The notes beneath the pieces are model-generated. The model was given only the letters and a program-made list of their open reading frames with translations. It made no database searches and was not told the DNA's origin. Below are positions 1 to 10,141 of a stretch of DNA of 64,000 bases, one piece after another (positions within the stretch are counted from its first letter, which is position 1; every line of letters begins with the position of its first letter). Location of the stretch: positions 22,502,802-22,566,801 of the forward strand of contig NC_045145.1 in NCBI RefSeq assembly GCF_008831285.2, in the 5' to 3' direction. This stretch comes from Nymphaea colorata (Eukaryota > Streptophyta > Magnoliopsida > Nymphaeales > Nymphaeaceae). Position numbers and translations under genes: made by a program.

Positions 1-492
1 TTTGGGATTAGCAAACTGGGTTTGGGGCAGACCATGGTTGCAGTGCATGGAGAAGAACAATTACAAAACTTAAACATCGTTCAGTAATGTAATTCTGTAA
101 TTGAACATCATTCACAAAGAGACACAAATCTCTCTCTCTTTTTTGGCATTGGGCAGACCACAATCAGAGCACAGAATGATGAATAATTATAAAAATTAAG
201 CATCATTTGATTAGGTAATGACAGAATTAAACATCTTGCACAAGAAGGACCCAGTTTGAGGGAATCTCTCTATCTCTCTCTTGGATTAGAAAGGTGGGGG
301 TTGGGCAGTCCACAATCAGAGTACGAAGCAATGAATGATTATAAAAGTTAAGCATCATTTAATTATGTAATGACAGCAATAAGGGTTTAGGCAGGCTGCA
401 ACCAGAGTACGGCAGATGAATACTACAAAAATTAAACATCATATATTATGTGATTATCAAAGCAAAGATCATTCAGGAAGAGAACCAAAACC

Positions 493-493
<1 letters not shown>

Positions 494-570
<77 letters not shown>

Positions 571-571
571 G
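494..571. repeat. Compound microsatellite (CT)n (TATC)n (TA)n
   Basis: Three adjoining simple repeats are visible: CT dinucleotides, then TATC tetranucleotides, then CT and TA dinucleotides. There is no sign of function. Confidence 0.95.
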
Positions 572-826
572 GTAAAATTTTCATGTACAACCTCAAAGCC
601 CATAGTTAAGTACAATTAACAAAATCACTTTGTGGTTTTGGTTGAAGTATAACTTAATTAAATGCATAGCTTGGATGTCAGGAACAGCATAATATATATT
701 TTTTGCGAAGCATTCTTGCAGAGTATTATATCTAAGAAAAGTTAAACTTATCATCATGAATAATGCAATCGAACTGGACATGAGAAGTCCAAAAATTAAT
801 GTCATAGTCCAGTTAATGCTTGTACT

Positions 827-1111
827 TCAAGATATGACATCTATTTCCTTACATATGAAACTACCAAGTTGAGCTAGATGCCTTGAGATCAAGGGGTCCG
901 TTTCCCACGTGAATTGCATAAGACAACAGCTGGTTTGGTGGATCCTGCCACTTTCCAGCAGACGGGATCCACCATCAATGTGCTTGTTCAACTGGCCCCA
1001 TTTGGCCTGTTTAAAATGAGAAGGACCAAGTAACTGTTCTTTTAGTTCTGGATCCAAATCCAGCATAGATCTGACCAAGTAGCGTTGATTCACTCGGATG
1101 TGCCTGTCCAT
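827..1111 (-). CDS. Unrecognised ORF, possible exon
   Basis: This is an open frame of 94 codons on the minus strand. The protein is rich in charged and polar residues, includes three closely spaced histidines, a Cys-Cys pair and several tryptophans, and has no low-complexity run. That makes it look more like real coding sequence than the surrounding shadows. I do not recognise a family. No partner exon or conserved splice site could be identified. The ORF start falls at the left edge of the block that resembles 40679-40776, and the rest of the ORF has no counterpart in copy B. It could be a single exon or relic of a host gene, or chance. Confidence 0.22.
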   Translation of the reverse strand: MDRHIRVNQRYLVRSMLDLDPELKEQLLGPSHFKQAKWGQLNKHIDGGSRLLESGRIHQTSCCLMQFTWETDPLISRHLAQLGSFICKEIDVIS

Positions 1112-1202
1112 ATGTCAAGCTGGTACTGCATCTTGTTATTCTCCAAGTCTACGGCCGTAAAAATGTTTTGGAATGACGGGCCAAGTATTTACTAGATATA
1201 GA
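1110..1202. repeat. Left outlier of segmental duplication (copy A)
   Basis: This 93-base block matches 40679-40776 with scattered substitutions. The shared part in copy B stops exactly where a Copia LTR (TGTTGAAC...) begins. It shows that the A/B duplication once reached further left than the main alignment at 8890/41649. Later insertions and deletions removed the intervening match. Confidence 0.6.
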
Positions 1203-1591
1203 ACCAAGCCAGCATTACATGTTTGATGCTTAAGAGGCGAGGAGTTTCCTTTGCAAGGGTGGATTTTCCACTTGATATGAATATTTTCATCATGATCTCT
1301 TTATTCTGATCCGCTTTTATAGGTTCATCAGAAGCCAAGTCGTCATGAATTCACTGTATAGACAATTATTAGTTCCATCCGGAGGCTCACATGGTGCAAC
1401 ACAAGCTTGCAACAGATATCATTTTTACTGGGTTGTCTCCAGACCTTACCGAGATGTTTCTTCTTTTTTTTTCATCATGATTCCTTGTCCAATCCTTCTG
1501 TTCTTTTCAGAAAAACCTTCTGAAGGGCCACCTCCTTAAGGACAGTTCTACTGACTATTGCAATCTAGACAGACCAATTTCAAGTACGTAA

Positions 1592-2047
1592 TGTAAGATC
1601 ATTTGGTGGGCCGACATATGTTCATAAGGAATTTCAGACATTATATCCGCTTAAGTGATTGCATTTTGGGATATTACGTCATTTTATATGGTATGGGGTA
1701 ATTTTGAAATGTATAGATACCAGTACGGAATTACGGACTCTTTGATGGGTGTAATCCGTAATTGTCCTTATTATAAAATGGTAGTGGTCCCTGGGGTCGT
1801 GCAAGGGTTGCCTGAAACATTGGTTTCTAGGGTTTTCCTCTTCTCCATCTGAACGAGACCTCAAGCGCGCTGCACGTACCCTGGAAGATCCTGCTGCGAT
1901 CTTCCCGTGCACCAGATCAAATGGATTCAGGTACGCTTCCGCTTCAGTTTAAAGTTTCGTTTATTTCAATGATTTAGCATGAGCATGATCCTATTTAGGG
2001 TATATACGTTTGGTTTTGTATATGCGTTATGGGGAGAAACCCCAACA
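1592..2047 (+). repeat. 5' LTR of Copia element 1
   Basis: A 456-base LTR, TG...CA. Compared with the 3' LTR it lacks a short block after GACATTAT. It contains a TATA box, a GGGGTCGTGCAAGGG block and a possible splice donor CAG/GTACG. The open frames that run antisense through it recur in every LTR of this family and are not genes. Confidence 0.93.
1772..1777 (+). promoter_or_regulatory. TATA box in 5' LTR (U3)
   Basis: The hexamer TATAAA lies inside the LTR, preceded by CCTTAT and followed by ATGGTAGTGG. It is preserved in the 3' LTR (7353-7358) and in the 5' LTR of element 2 (49624-49629). It is the likely core promoter of the retroelement RNA. Confidence 0.6.
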
Positions 2048-2049
2048 TT

Positions 2050-2062
2050 TGCTATCAGAGCC
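2050..2062 (+). promoter_or_regulatory. Primer binding site (tRNA-Met-like)
   Basis: The word TGCTATCAGAGCC starts two bases after the 5' LTR. Copia elements of plants commonly use initiator tRNA-Met and carry TGGTATCAGAGC here. This copy differs at one base of the core. The minus-strand relative at 39490-39503 reads TGGTATCATAGCC. Confidence 0.75.
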
Positions 2063-4043
2063 AGGTTCTTCGTTAAATCGTTGAATTTTTGGATGATTTT
2101 GTGCGTCTTCCCGTTGGGTTCTTCCCTGTTCTTCAGCTGCAAGTATTGTTTTCAAAAAAAAAAAATTGTGTTGAGGGCGTGCGACGGAAGCCGTCGGGCT
2201 TCCGTTGCAGCCATGAGGAGGATCGTAGAAGGGGACGACAGGATCGGGGGCGTCTATCGCCGTTGGGCGATGGCGGGCCTCCGGCCGTTGGGGCGCGTCG
2301 CTGCCTGTGGCCACCCACGCCGTGGGTGGCCTGTCGGTGCCCTCGGCGTCTCCTTCGCAGCCATGAAAGAAGAAAACAAGAGGAAGGGAAAAGGCGAAGG
2401 CAGGGAGAGGTGATGGCCGGCAGAGGGCGACCGCCGGTGACTCAGCTGTCGCCGGACGGGCCCGTGCGACCCGCTGCCATCCACCCACAGTCACCGGCGA
2501 CCCACCGGTGGCCTCCTCGCCGCTTCAGCAACCGCCCAAATCCAGGAAAAGGGGCGGAAATCAGAAGGTGAAAACCGGTCGGAAACGGCCGGTTTTCGGT
2601 AGGAGACGGCCGGTTTTCGGTAGGAGACGGCCGGCCGTCCAGGCGGCGCCTGCCGGCGGCCACCCACGAAGTTGGGTGGCCTGCCGGTGGATGACCATCG
2701 CCCTTCTGCCGTTCGGCAGGCGAGCGGTGGAGGCAACGCCCGCGAGCGATCGCGCGGTCGGGCGGGTGGGCAGACCGGGCCGGTTCTCGACAGACCCGAT
2801 CCGGATCCATCGTGATTTAAAAAAAAAAAAAAAATTTGCCGCCGCCCGCTCGAGCGCGTTTTTGTTAATTTTTCGGACCGGGTCGGGTCTCGTCGGACCC
2901 GACCCGTATCCATTTGGTTTAAGTTATGTAAATCGGTTCATTTTTTAAAACTGGTTTTGGAAAAGACTCGAACCGGTTCATTCGGTTTCAGACCGGTTCA
3001 ATACGATTCAGAACCGATTCGGTCCGATTCAGACCGGTTCGGACCTTTTAAACCCGATTCGGACCATTTTTGGGACCGGTTCATTCAGTTTTGGAACCGA
3101 TTCTAGCATTTCAGAACCGATTAAGTTGATTTTCGAACCGATTCGGGCATTTTCAGACCGGTTCACTTGATATTTATATCGATTCAGGGCTTTTCAGACC
3201 GGTTCATTGAGTTCTGGAACCGTTTTTGGGCCAATTTTAACCGGTTCAGTGGGTTTTAGAACTGATACAGTCTATTTTTGACCGGTACGTCTAATTTTTA
3301 GACTGGTTAAGCCCTATGTAGGGGTATGTGGGTGTTCTAATTGTGGTTTAAGAACGATACGGGCGATTTTAAGGCCGATTCAGTAGTTCTTGACCCTCTT
3401 AAGCACGATTATGATACCAGTTTATAAATTTTGGACTCTTTTGGGCCCATTTCATTGAATTATTTTGGTTTTGGATTTAATGTAGGGCATACGTGTATGG
3501 TAATTTGGTTTATGCATCAGGTTTTGGACTCAATGAATGACAAATTTTGTATGTAAATTTTAATTCATCTATCATGTTTTGCATGTTTTAAATTTATGGG
3601 TATACTTTAGATGAATGTTTAGAATGTGAATTTGAACTTTGGCCATGTCTGTTGTTTTAAATGAGTAAGTTTGTATTTTATGTCGCCAAAGTGACCTATG
3701 TTGTACGAATTTGCTTGTTTTAAACATTAGATGATAGTATACTTGATCAATGCGGACAATGATCAGCCCAAAGGAGGATTGTTGTTTGGTCAGGTTTAAG
3801 TATACAGGGCAATGAATATATGATAATTTTTCAGGTTTCCATGTGAATAGCGAGTCAATCCAAAGATAGGCTCGTTGTTTGACAAGGTTAATTATTTATA
3901 TTCATTGTTGACCAAGAATACCACTTGCAATTAGTATTTCAATCCAAAGATTGGATATTAACGTTGCACCGGTACCTTGTGATGAGATTTAGGCCATTGT
4001 ATTTAAATTCATTTATATTTGTTGTTTCATCTTTGTACATATA
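2063..4043 (+). other. Long untranslated leader of element 1
   Basis: About 2 kb separate the primer site from gag. The first part (about 2160-2820) is strikingly GC-rich and repeats short words such as GACGGCCGG and GGTGGCCTGCCGGT. A-runs sit at its two ends. The middle (about 2930-3330) is an array of degenerate AACCGGTTC repeats. The rest is A+T-rich. Overlapping ORFs of 60-160 codons occur in several frames on both strands of the GC-rich part. They are compositional shadows, since the aligned frames in the leader of element 2 differ in length and phase. Confidence 0.75.
2900..3330 (+). repeat. Degenerate AACCGGTTC array in the leader
   Basis: About fifteen to twenty copies of a 24-32-base motif built around (G)AACCGGTTCA or GAACCGATTCAG, separated by T-rich spacers. 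The core AACCGGTT is its own reverse complement, so each unit presents the same site on both strands. The equivalent array in element 2 lies at about 50890-51360. Function is unknown. Confidence 0.8.
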
Positions 4044-5228
4044 TTGATTGTGAGCATGTTTGGTATTTTTGTTGTTCTTTGTACAGTGAGTTCTGCTTCT
4101 ATGATATCTGCAAATTTGAGTACTGTTCCTGAGTTAAATAGTTCGAATTTTAAGGACTGGAAAGAAACTGTCATGATTATTCTCGGTTGTATGGATCTTG
4201 ACCTTGCATTTAGGGAGTCGTGCCCACCTCATCCAACAGATCAAAGTTCCCATGAGGACAAGCGGTACTTTGAACGATGGGAACGCTCAAACCACATGTG
4301 TCTAATGATCATGAAGAGATCAATTCCAGAAAATTTTAGGGGCTCTATTACTGAAAAGGCTAGTGCCAAGGCGTTCCTTGAAGAGATTGAAAAACGTTTT
4401 GCTAAAAATGAAAAGGCTGAAACAAGCACTCTTTTGAGTAAACTTGTGACGCTGAAGTATAAAAGTAAGGGGAACATACGGGAGCACATTATGGAAATGT
4501 CTCATCTTGCTTCAAAATTACAGGCGCTAGGTCTGAGGTTACCTGAAGACTTTATAGTGCATATGGTTCTTCTTTCTCTTCCACTACAGTTTGGACAGTT
4601 TAAAGTTAGTTATAATTATCAGAATGAGAAATGGACTCTTAATGAGCTCATTTCGCACTGTGTGGAAGAAGAGGAGAGATTGAAGCATGACAGGATAGAA
4701 AGTACTCACTTGGCTACTACGCCTAAAAGTAAGAAAAGAAAGACTATTAAGGAAGTTGCAGTTGATCACGCATCCATCAAGAAACAAAAGAAACATAAGG
4801 AAGGCAAATCAAGCTGCTTCTTTTGCAAGGATGAATGTCATATGAAGAAGGATTGTACTAAGTATCACGCATGGCGTGAAAAGAAAGGTACGATTCTTAC
4901 TTTGGTTTGTTCTGAGGTTAATTTAATTTCAGTACCAAGGCACTTGTGGGTAGATTCGGTTGCTACTACTCACATAAGTGTTTCTGTGCAGGGCTGCATA
5001 AATTGTCGGACGCCAATTGATGCTGAAAGATTCATCTATGAGGGCGATGACATGAAGGCGAAGATTGAAGCCATAGCAGATTTTTTTGAGTTATTGTTAA
5101 AGACTGGTTGTTATTTGAATTTAAAAGAAACTTATGTAATACCGCCTTTTAGACGGAATTTGGTTGTTATTTCCTTACTGAACAAATTTGGTTATTATTG
5201 TTCATTTGGAGGAAATAAATTTAAGTAG
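4044..5228 (+). pseudogene. Copia gag with protease start
   Basis: An open frame of 394 codons. Residues about 24-41 (a PELNSSNFKDWKE stretch) open the gag domain typical of plant Copia elements, and the UBN2-like core runs to about residue 215. A lysine-rich linker follows, then a CCHC zinc knuckle with C258, C261, H266 and C271, which binds packaged RNA. The protease start is WVDSVATTH at 302-310. The family signature is D-S-G, so the glycine after the catalytic Asp-Ser has become valine. The frame then enters the region before integrase and stops at 5226-5228, where element 2 continues. Translation probably starts at the internal Met at 4101 rather than 4044, because the upstream residues are not gag-like. 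This is the only intact gag core of this family in the window. Damaged protease and pol make the whole a pseudogene. Confidence 0.88.
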
Positions 5229-6761
5229 TTTCTGCATTCAAATTTGAATTCCACTAGTTCTTTGTCTAGTAGCGATAACCTTTATTTGCTTGATACGGTT
5301 GCTTCATATAATGAAACCTTGCATGTTACGTTTAGTGGTACTAAAAGAAAATTAGCCAAAGAGGATTCTGCTATGTTATGACATTGGCGTTTAGGACATA
5401 TCTCTGAAAAGAGAATATAAAGGCTTATGTCAAAAGGAATTCTTGAGTCCCTTGATTTTGCAAACTTTAATGTCTGCACTGAATGTATAAAGAAAAATGA
5501 ACAAACATTAAGGGGTTATAAGTTTTATTTAATCCATTCAGTAAGTCTTTCTTTGAAAGAGAAACGCTCATTTCTTTGAGGATATTGAGTTTGGAAGGTG
5601 ATCAGGTTATGAACATTGCTTTTGAAGAGGGACCTGAGTCCACTCTATTCAGAAGAAGGCAATGATGTCGATCTCCATACTGAAGAACAAACTCAACAAC
5701 CTCAAGAAAAATTAAGTAGAGGTGTCACTAAGGAAATCCATATATGGACTAAAGCAAGTTTTTCAGTCAATGGTATTACAAACTTCATCAAGTTATAGTT
5801 TCATTTGGTTTCGAAATTAATATGGTTGATGAATGTGTATACCAAAAGTTCAGTGGGGGCAAATTTATCTTTCTGGTTTTATATGTCGATGATATATTGT
5901 TGGCAAGTAATGATGTTGGCATATTGCATGAAACTAAGATTTTTAGTCAACAAAGTTTGACATGAAGGATCTTGATTGTGCATCTTTTGTATTGGGGATC
6001 CAAATATTTCGAGATCGTTCTCGGGGTATTCTTGGATCATCACAAAAGGCCTACATTGATAAGGTGCTTTAGCGATATGGCATGAAGGATTGTAAACCAA
6101 GAGATACTCCAGTTGCTAAAGGAGACAAGTTTTGTCTCAAACCAACAGTGCCCTAAAAGTGAAATCGAATCTAAGGAAATTGAAAGGATTCCCTATTCGT
6201 TTGTTGTGGGAAGCCTTATGTATGCTCAGGTTTGTACTCGTCCGGATATTGTTTTTATCATTAGAATGTTAGGCAGATACTTAAGTGATCCTGGTATGGG
6301 TCATTGGAAAGCAGCCAAAAGAGTTTTGAGGTACTTAAAAAGAACATAAGATTTTATGCTTACATACAAGAAGTCAGACCAGTGGGAGATCATTGGGTAT
6401 TCAGATTCTGACTTTGCTGGGTGCCAAGATAATGACATCCAATCAGGTTTTGTGATTGCAGAATTTTGTCACGAGGTTGCGTATTATGTATGGTATAGAA
6501 AGACCACTAAGGTTGTTGTGTGACAATAATTCAGCAGTCATGTACTCTTATAACAGCCACAATTTGTCAAAGTCGAAGCACATCGATATTAAGTTTTTGG
6601 GCTGTTAAAGAGGGGATACAGAATGGTCAGGTGTCTTTAGAGCATATTGGGACAAACTCTATGATTTGCGGATCCGCTTACCAAGGGTTTAACACATAAG
6701 GTCTTTCACGAACATGTTGTTCGTATCGGGGTGTTATCCTTGGATGATGTGCTGGTTTAGT
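5229..6761 (+). pseudogene. Copia pol remnant: pre-integrase, late RT, RNase H
   Basis: Broken frames show a pre-integrase piece (DNLYLLDTVASYNE, then HWRLGH, then a cysteine pair), next a gap where the integrase core and the N-terminal half of RT should be, then the RT active-site motif YVDD (5882-5893). After it come the late RT segment, a TRPDI motif and RNase H with SDSDFAGC and SKSKHID. The RT half that is missing is present in element 2. Visible lesions include TGA for Trp before HWRLGH, TAG for Gln at 6070-6072, and frame changes near 5930, 6120 and 6340. The last frame ends at 6759-6761, as in element 2. Confidence 0.87.
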
Positions 6762-7140
6762 GGGAGTTTGTATTTTGTTTGCTCTTATGTATGGACACAT
6801 ATTCAGTTTTCTACAGAATAAAGTTTAAAGTTCTTTGGTTTCATTCTGTGTTTATGTTTTGATCTCCATAAGGTTTTAAAGTTGGACCAGTTGAGAATAG
6901 ACATGTTGTAATCACATTACATGTAATTTTCATGCTATACATCCATATCAGATCTATGTCATTGATTATGTTAACATTTGTGATCATTGAAGGTTTAGCT
7001 AATTTTTATTATAGCGAAAGCCGCTTTGGTTCTGTGTTGATATGATCATGGACGAGATTGGTGAAAATGACGTTTATAAGATAGCAATTATGAGCTCCTA
7101 AGGTTTTATTTAATGTCTGAATGTATAAAGTCATATTTGG

Positions 7141-7154
7141 CCCAAGTGGGAGAT
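7141..7154 (+). promoter_or_regulatory. Polypurine tract of element 1
   Basis: CCAAGTGGGAGAT directly precedes the 3' LTR. This is the conserved plant Copia primer for plus-strand DNA. The identical string precedes the 3' LTR of element 2. Confidence 0.8.
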
Positions 7155-7623
7155 TGTAAGATCATTTGGTGGGCCGACATATATCCATAAGAAATTTAAG
7201 ACATTATGGCTGTCTTAACGTAAATATCCGCTTAAGTGATTGCATTTTGGGATATTACGTCATTTTAGATGGTATGGAGTAATTTTGAAATGTATAGATA
7301 CCAGTACGGAATTACGGACTCTTTGATGAGTGGAATCCGTAATTGTCCTTATTATAAAATAGTAGTGGTCCCTGGGGTCGTGCAAGGGTTGCCTGAAACA
7401 TTGGTTTCTAGGGTTTTCTTCTTCCTCATCTGAAAGAGATCTCAAGCGCGCCGCACGTACCTTGGAAGACCCTGCTGCGATATTCCCGTGCACCAGATCA
7501 GATGGATTACGCTTCCGCTTCAGTTTAAGGTTTCGTTTATTTCAATGATTTAGCATGAGCATGATCCTGTTTAGGGTATATACGTTTGGTTTTGTATATG
7601 CGTTATGGGGAGAAACCCCAACA
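7155..7623 (+). repeat. 3' LTR of Copia element 1
   Basis: A 469-base LTR, TGTAAGATC...CCCAACA. It retains the block missing from the 5' LTR and carries a TATA box at 7353-7358. The target-site copy CATAA follows. Confidence 0.93.
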
Positions 7624-8889
7624 CATAATTCTTATGCTCCCAAGTTCATATTTAAGCACTTGAACTGGATAATCCACAGTTATTGGTGATTTAGTTTGCA
7701 GTGTGTCCATCTTTCAGAACTCACTAGCAGATCAACTAATTCTCTCAATGTTTTCAAAACTTTTTATGTTTGGTTTCTTGTGCTCTTTTATAGTCCTGTA
7801 TTAGTATCATCCATACATCATAACTCAACCCCACTTCTGAACTCATAGAATATTAGAACATGCTTATGGATTTGGTGGAACTCATTAGAAATCTAGGCCA
7901 GTTTTCTAAAAGCTTAAACATTCGAACCAGCTAGAGTCCTGTTTGATGGTCTGCAATGATGCCTCAGCACCTTCTGAAGTATGAGAAGGGCGTGCATGAG
8001 GTTGCTTCTCATATGGGCTTCTTGCATCAGCTGCAATCATAGTTTGCTAACTCAAGCTCTCAGAAGTACAAACATTTGAGTTGTCCTATTATTTATTCAA
8101 ATTACTGCAGTTGATCGAGGCTCTTCCTTTTGTGCTTATTTCTGCATCTAGGAAGATGGTTTTGATTGTTCAGACAACCTTACTTCACAGTAAAACACAG
8201 GACGATTTAACCTTGAAACTGAGGGAAGAAAGTCAGGGGGGAGAAGTGTGACTTTTTTAACTGATTTAAAGATGAATTTATACCCTGGCTAGGATACACG
8301 CAGGAAGCATAACCTGGCAACTTAAAGGCATTCTGACAGAGAGAGAGAGAGAGGGAGACTCTGTGTGTGTGTGTGCTCCCTGCCCTTCCTTCCAGCTGAA
8401 AAAGCTGACTGCAAGTTTTTCAATGCTTCTCTTGCTCTTCCTGCAACCAACTCAATTCTCACAGATATAATACTGATCCCAGGATGCGATGTTCTTATTT
8501 TATTAGTCACATCTTCTTCCCTCATACTTTCTGTTTGATTCAAGGCCAGACTGAAGTGACACAGTACTTGGACATTCAAACATGTCTTTCATGATCACTG
8601 TATGAGCACACCGTCATATCATGGGCATTAATAGAAGTTTCCTATTGATCAAAATCTTAAACCTTATAAGCTAGAACATGAGCTAGCTTTGGCTTTCTTT
8701 CATCCACATCATAAGAAAAGAAACTTGTGTCCATATTGTTCAAAATTTTTAGGTTTGACCTGGTAAAAGATTTTCTTTCTTTTTTACTTGCTTGTTTTAC
8801 CAAACATTGTGTTAAAAGGGAAGAATTAACCCTCAATTTAGAAATAGTAGAAAGCTGAAGTGGATAAGTTAAGCACCTAAAGGCACATA
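7624..8889. other. Gene-poor stretch, no homologue in copy B
   Basis: A+T-rich sequence between element 1 and the start of the main A/B alignment. A short open stretch near 7956-8041 ends in a stop after a His- and Gln-containing tail and could be a terminal exon, but I do not recognise it. A short AG/TG microsatellite lies near 8335-8376. Confidence 0.4.
8335..8376. repeat. (AG)n(TG)n microsatellite
   Basis: GAGA dinucleotides are followed after a short gap by TGTG dinucleotides. A minus-strand ORF overlapping it is an artefact of the repeat. Confidence 0.85.
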
Positions 8890-9995
8890 CCAATTTCTAT
8901 ATCTACGTGTATGTGAAGCGTTTTACATTTGCACGTAAAAAAATGAGAAGGACCATTTTCAATATGGCTACGACACCTATATCACTACTAAGTGAATATC
9001 TATTTTTTATATTAATATGCATCCAACCATACTTTCCTTTGTTAGCTTTCCTATCTAAGTACTTATTTTGAACCAATAGAGCAGTAAAAACATGAAATTT
9101 TGGTAACCTATACTAGCTTTTGTTACTTTTGGGTTTGAAATAGCCGTTATTCAATCTTCCATATTGAGCTCGAGTAGGTGCTCTTAGATTTTAAAATATG
9201 AATGCCAAAATATATAAAAGTTAAAAGTATCATGATCTATGAATGCTGATTTGTATGAAGTCTCTTAACTTGCACAATTAATTTCGAACAAAAACAAATG
9301 TTTCACTATCAATGTTGTCTATGAGCCAGAGATGCAATTTTTAATTAATGTGTATTGGATCTAGTTTTCAAACAAAATCATTAAAGAATATGGATCCAAT
9401 CTGCAGAGTTCAAAACCTAATCGACTTTGTTTCCACCTGATTGTAGATTTTATGCAAGGAGTTAAAACATATGATAATTTGATAAATACCAATGCAGCAA
9501 GATCTGATTAGGCTGATAAAGGTTCGGCCCATATTTGGACTCGTATGATAATTAATTTCTAATCAAGTAAAAAAGGTATTCTGAGAAAGACCAATGCCGC
9601 AAGATTTGCATCTTTCTCGATACAATTCACCCGTATTTTCAACTTTCACTATTACAATGTCGAAAAAAAAAATCATAACAACGTGAAATTCTCGTTAGCG
9701 TGTCCGGTTAGAACAACTAAAAGGTCAAAAAAGGCACAGTATCTTGAGAAATTTGTTTTGTTAGCTTCGCTATCTTGAAAAATGGTGCAGATATTTTGAC
9801 TACTTAACTGAGCCGATAAAATGAAAATATCGCGACGTTCGCCAGGCGAGTCGACGAAGATTTCACGGTCATTTCCGATTGAGGGGCAAGGTTGTCATTT
9901 CTGGGAAGGTGAAGATTGGATGCGGTGAAACAGTAAAGTCAAGATATTTACTTTTGTGGGCCACATCTCTACGCCGTGAACCCACTTCCGACGAC

Positions 9996-10005
9996 GACAC
10001 GTGTC
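9996..10005. promoter_or_regulatory. Palindromic G-box GACACGTGTC
   Basis: A perfect 10-base palindrome with an ACGT core, the classical target of plant bZIP and bHLH factors. It sits in a locally GC-richer stretch (about 9830-10060) and is preserved in copy B at 42762-42771. It may be the promoter remnant of a lost gene. No downstream coding exon is visible. Confidence 0.4.
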
Positions 10006-10141
10006 CTCCGTAAGGGCATCTCAGCCGGAATTCTTTTCCGGTCAAACCACGTCTTGAAAGTTTCACCGATTTTTTACCAATTTTATGGGACGGGGATATA
10101 AGTAAAAAAAAAAAAAAGAAATTCCATTTAGAGGCCCTCAC

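Larger units (their letters stand above)
1..1591. other. Left flank, no supported gene
   Basis: A+T-rich sequence upstream of the first Copia element. It holds related blocks near 40-460 with the recurring word AAACATCAT, a microsatellite and one unrecognised minus-strand ORF (both listed separately). Positions 1110-1202 resemble 40679-40776 and are the leftmost trace of the large direct duplication. A short open stretch at 1345-1539 has no recognisable domain and I do not call it a gene. Confidence 0.5.
1592..7623 (+). mobile_element. Ty1/Copia LTR retrotransposon, element 1, defective
   Basis: Two LTRs in the same orientation start TGTAAGATC and end CCCAACA. They bound an internal region with a primer binding site, a long leader, gag-protease, remnants of pol and a polypurine tract, in Copia order (RT and RNase H last). 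The flanking 5-bp target sites are CGTAA (1587-1591) and CATAA (7624-7628), one mismatch. The 5' LTR has lost about 20 bases that the 3' LTR keeps. The integrase core and the first half of RT are missing, and frames are broken by stops, so the copy is non-autonomous. It is a close relative of element 2 at 49426-55283 and of the fragment at 38880-39973. Confidence 0.93.

Noticed and set aside
1679-1912. Antisense ORF of 77 codons, recurring at 7260-7493, 49531-49764 and 54917-55150
   Set aside because: It recurs because the LTR recurs. It crosses the promoter and R region, and its conservation follows the LTR, not a protein.
2050-2062. tRNA gene suggested by tRNA-Met similarity
   Set aside because: Only the 3'-end complement is present, directly after an LTR. 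It is a primer binding site.
1979-2948. Many overlapping ORFs of 60-160 codons on both strands in the GC-rich leader
   Set aside because: Frames conflict, encode low-complexity Arg/Pro/Gly-rich sequence and are not conserved in phase with the leader of element 2. They are compositional.
2900-3330. Possible CRISPR-like array
   Set aside because: Units are degenerate, spacers are short and T-rich, and the context is a plant retroelement leader.
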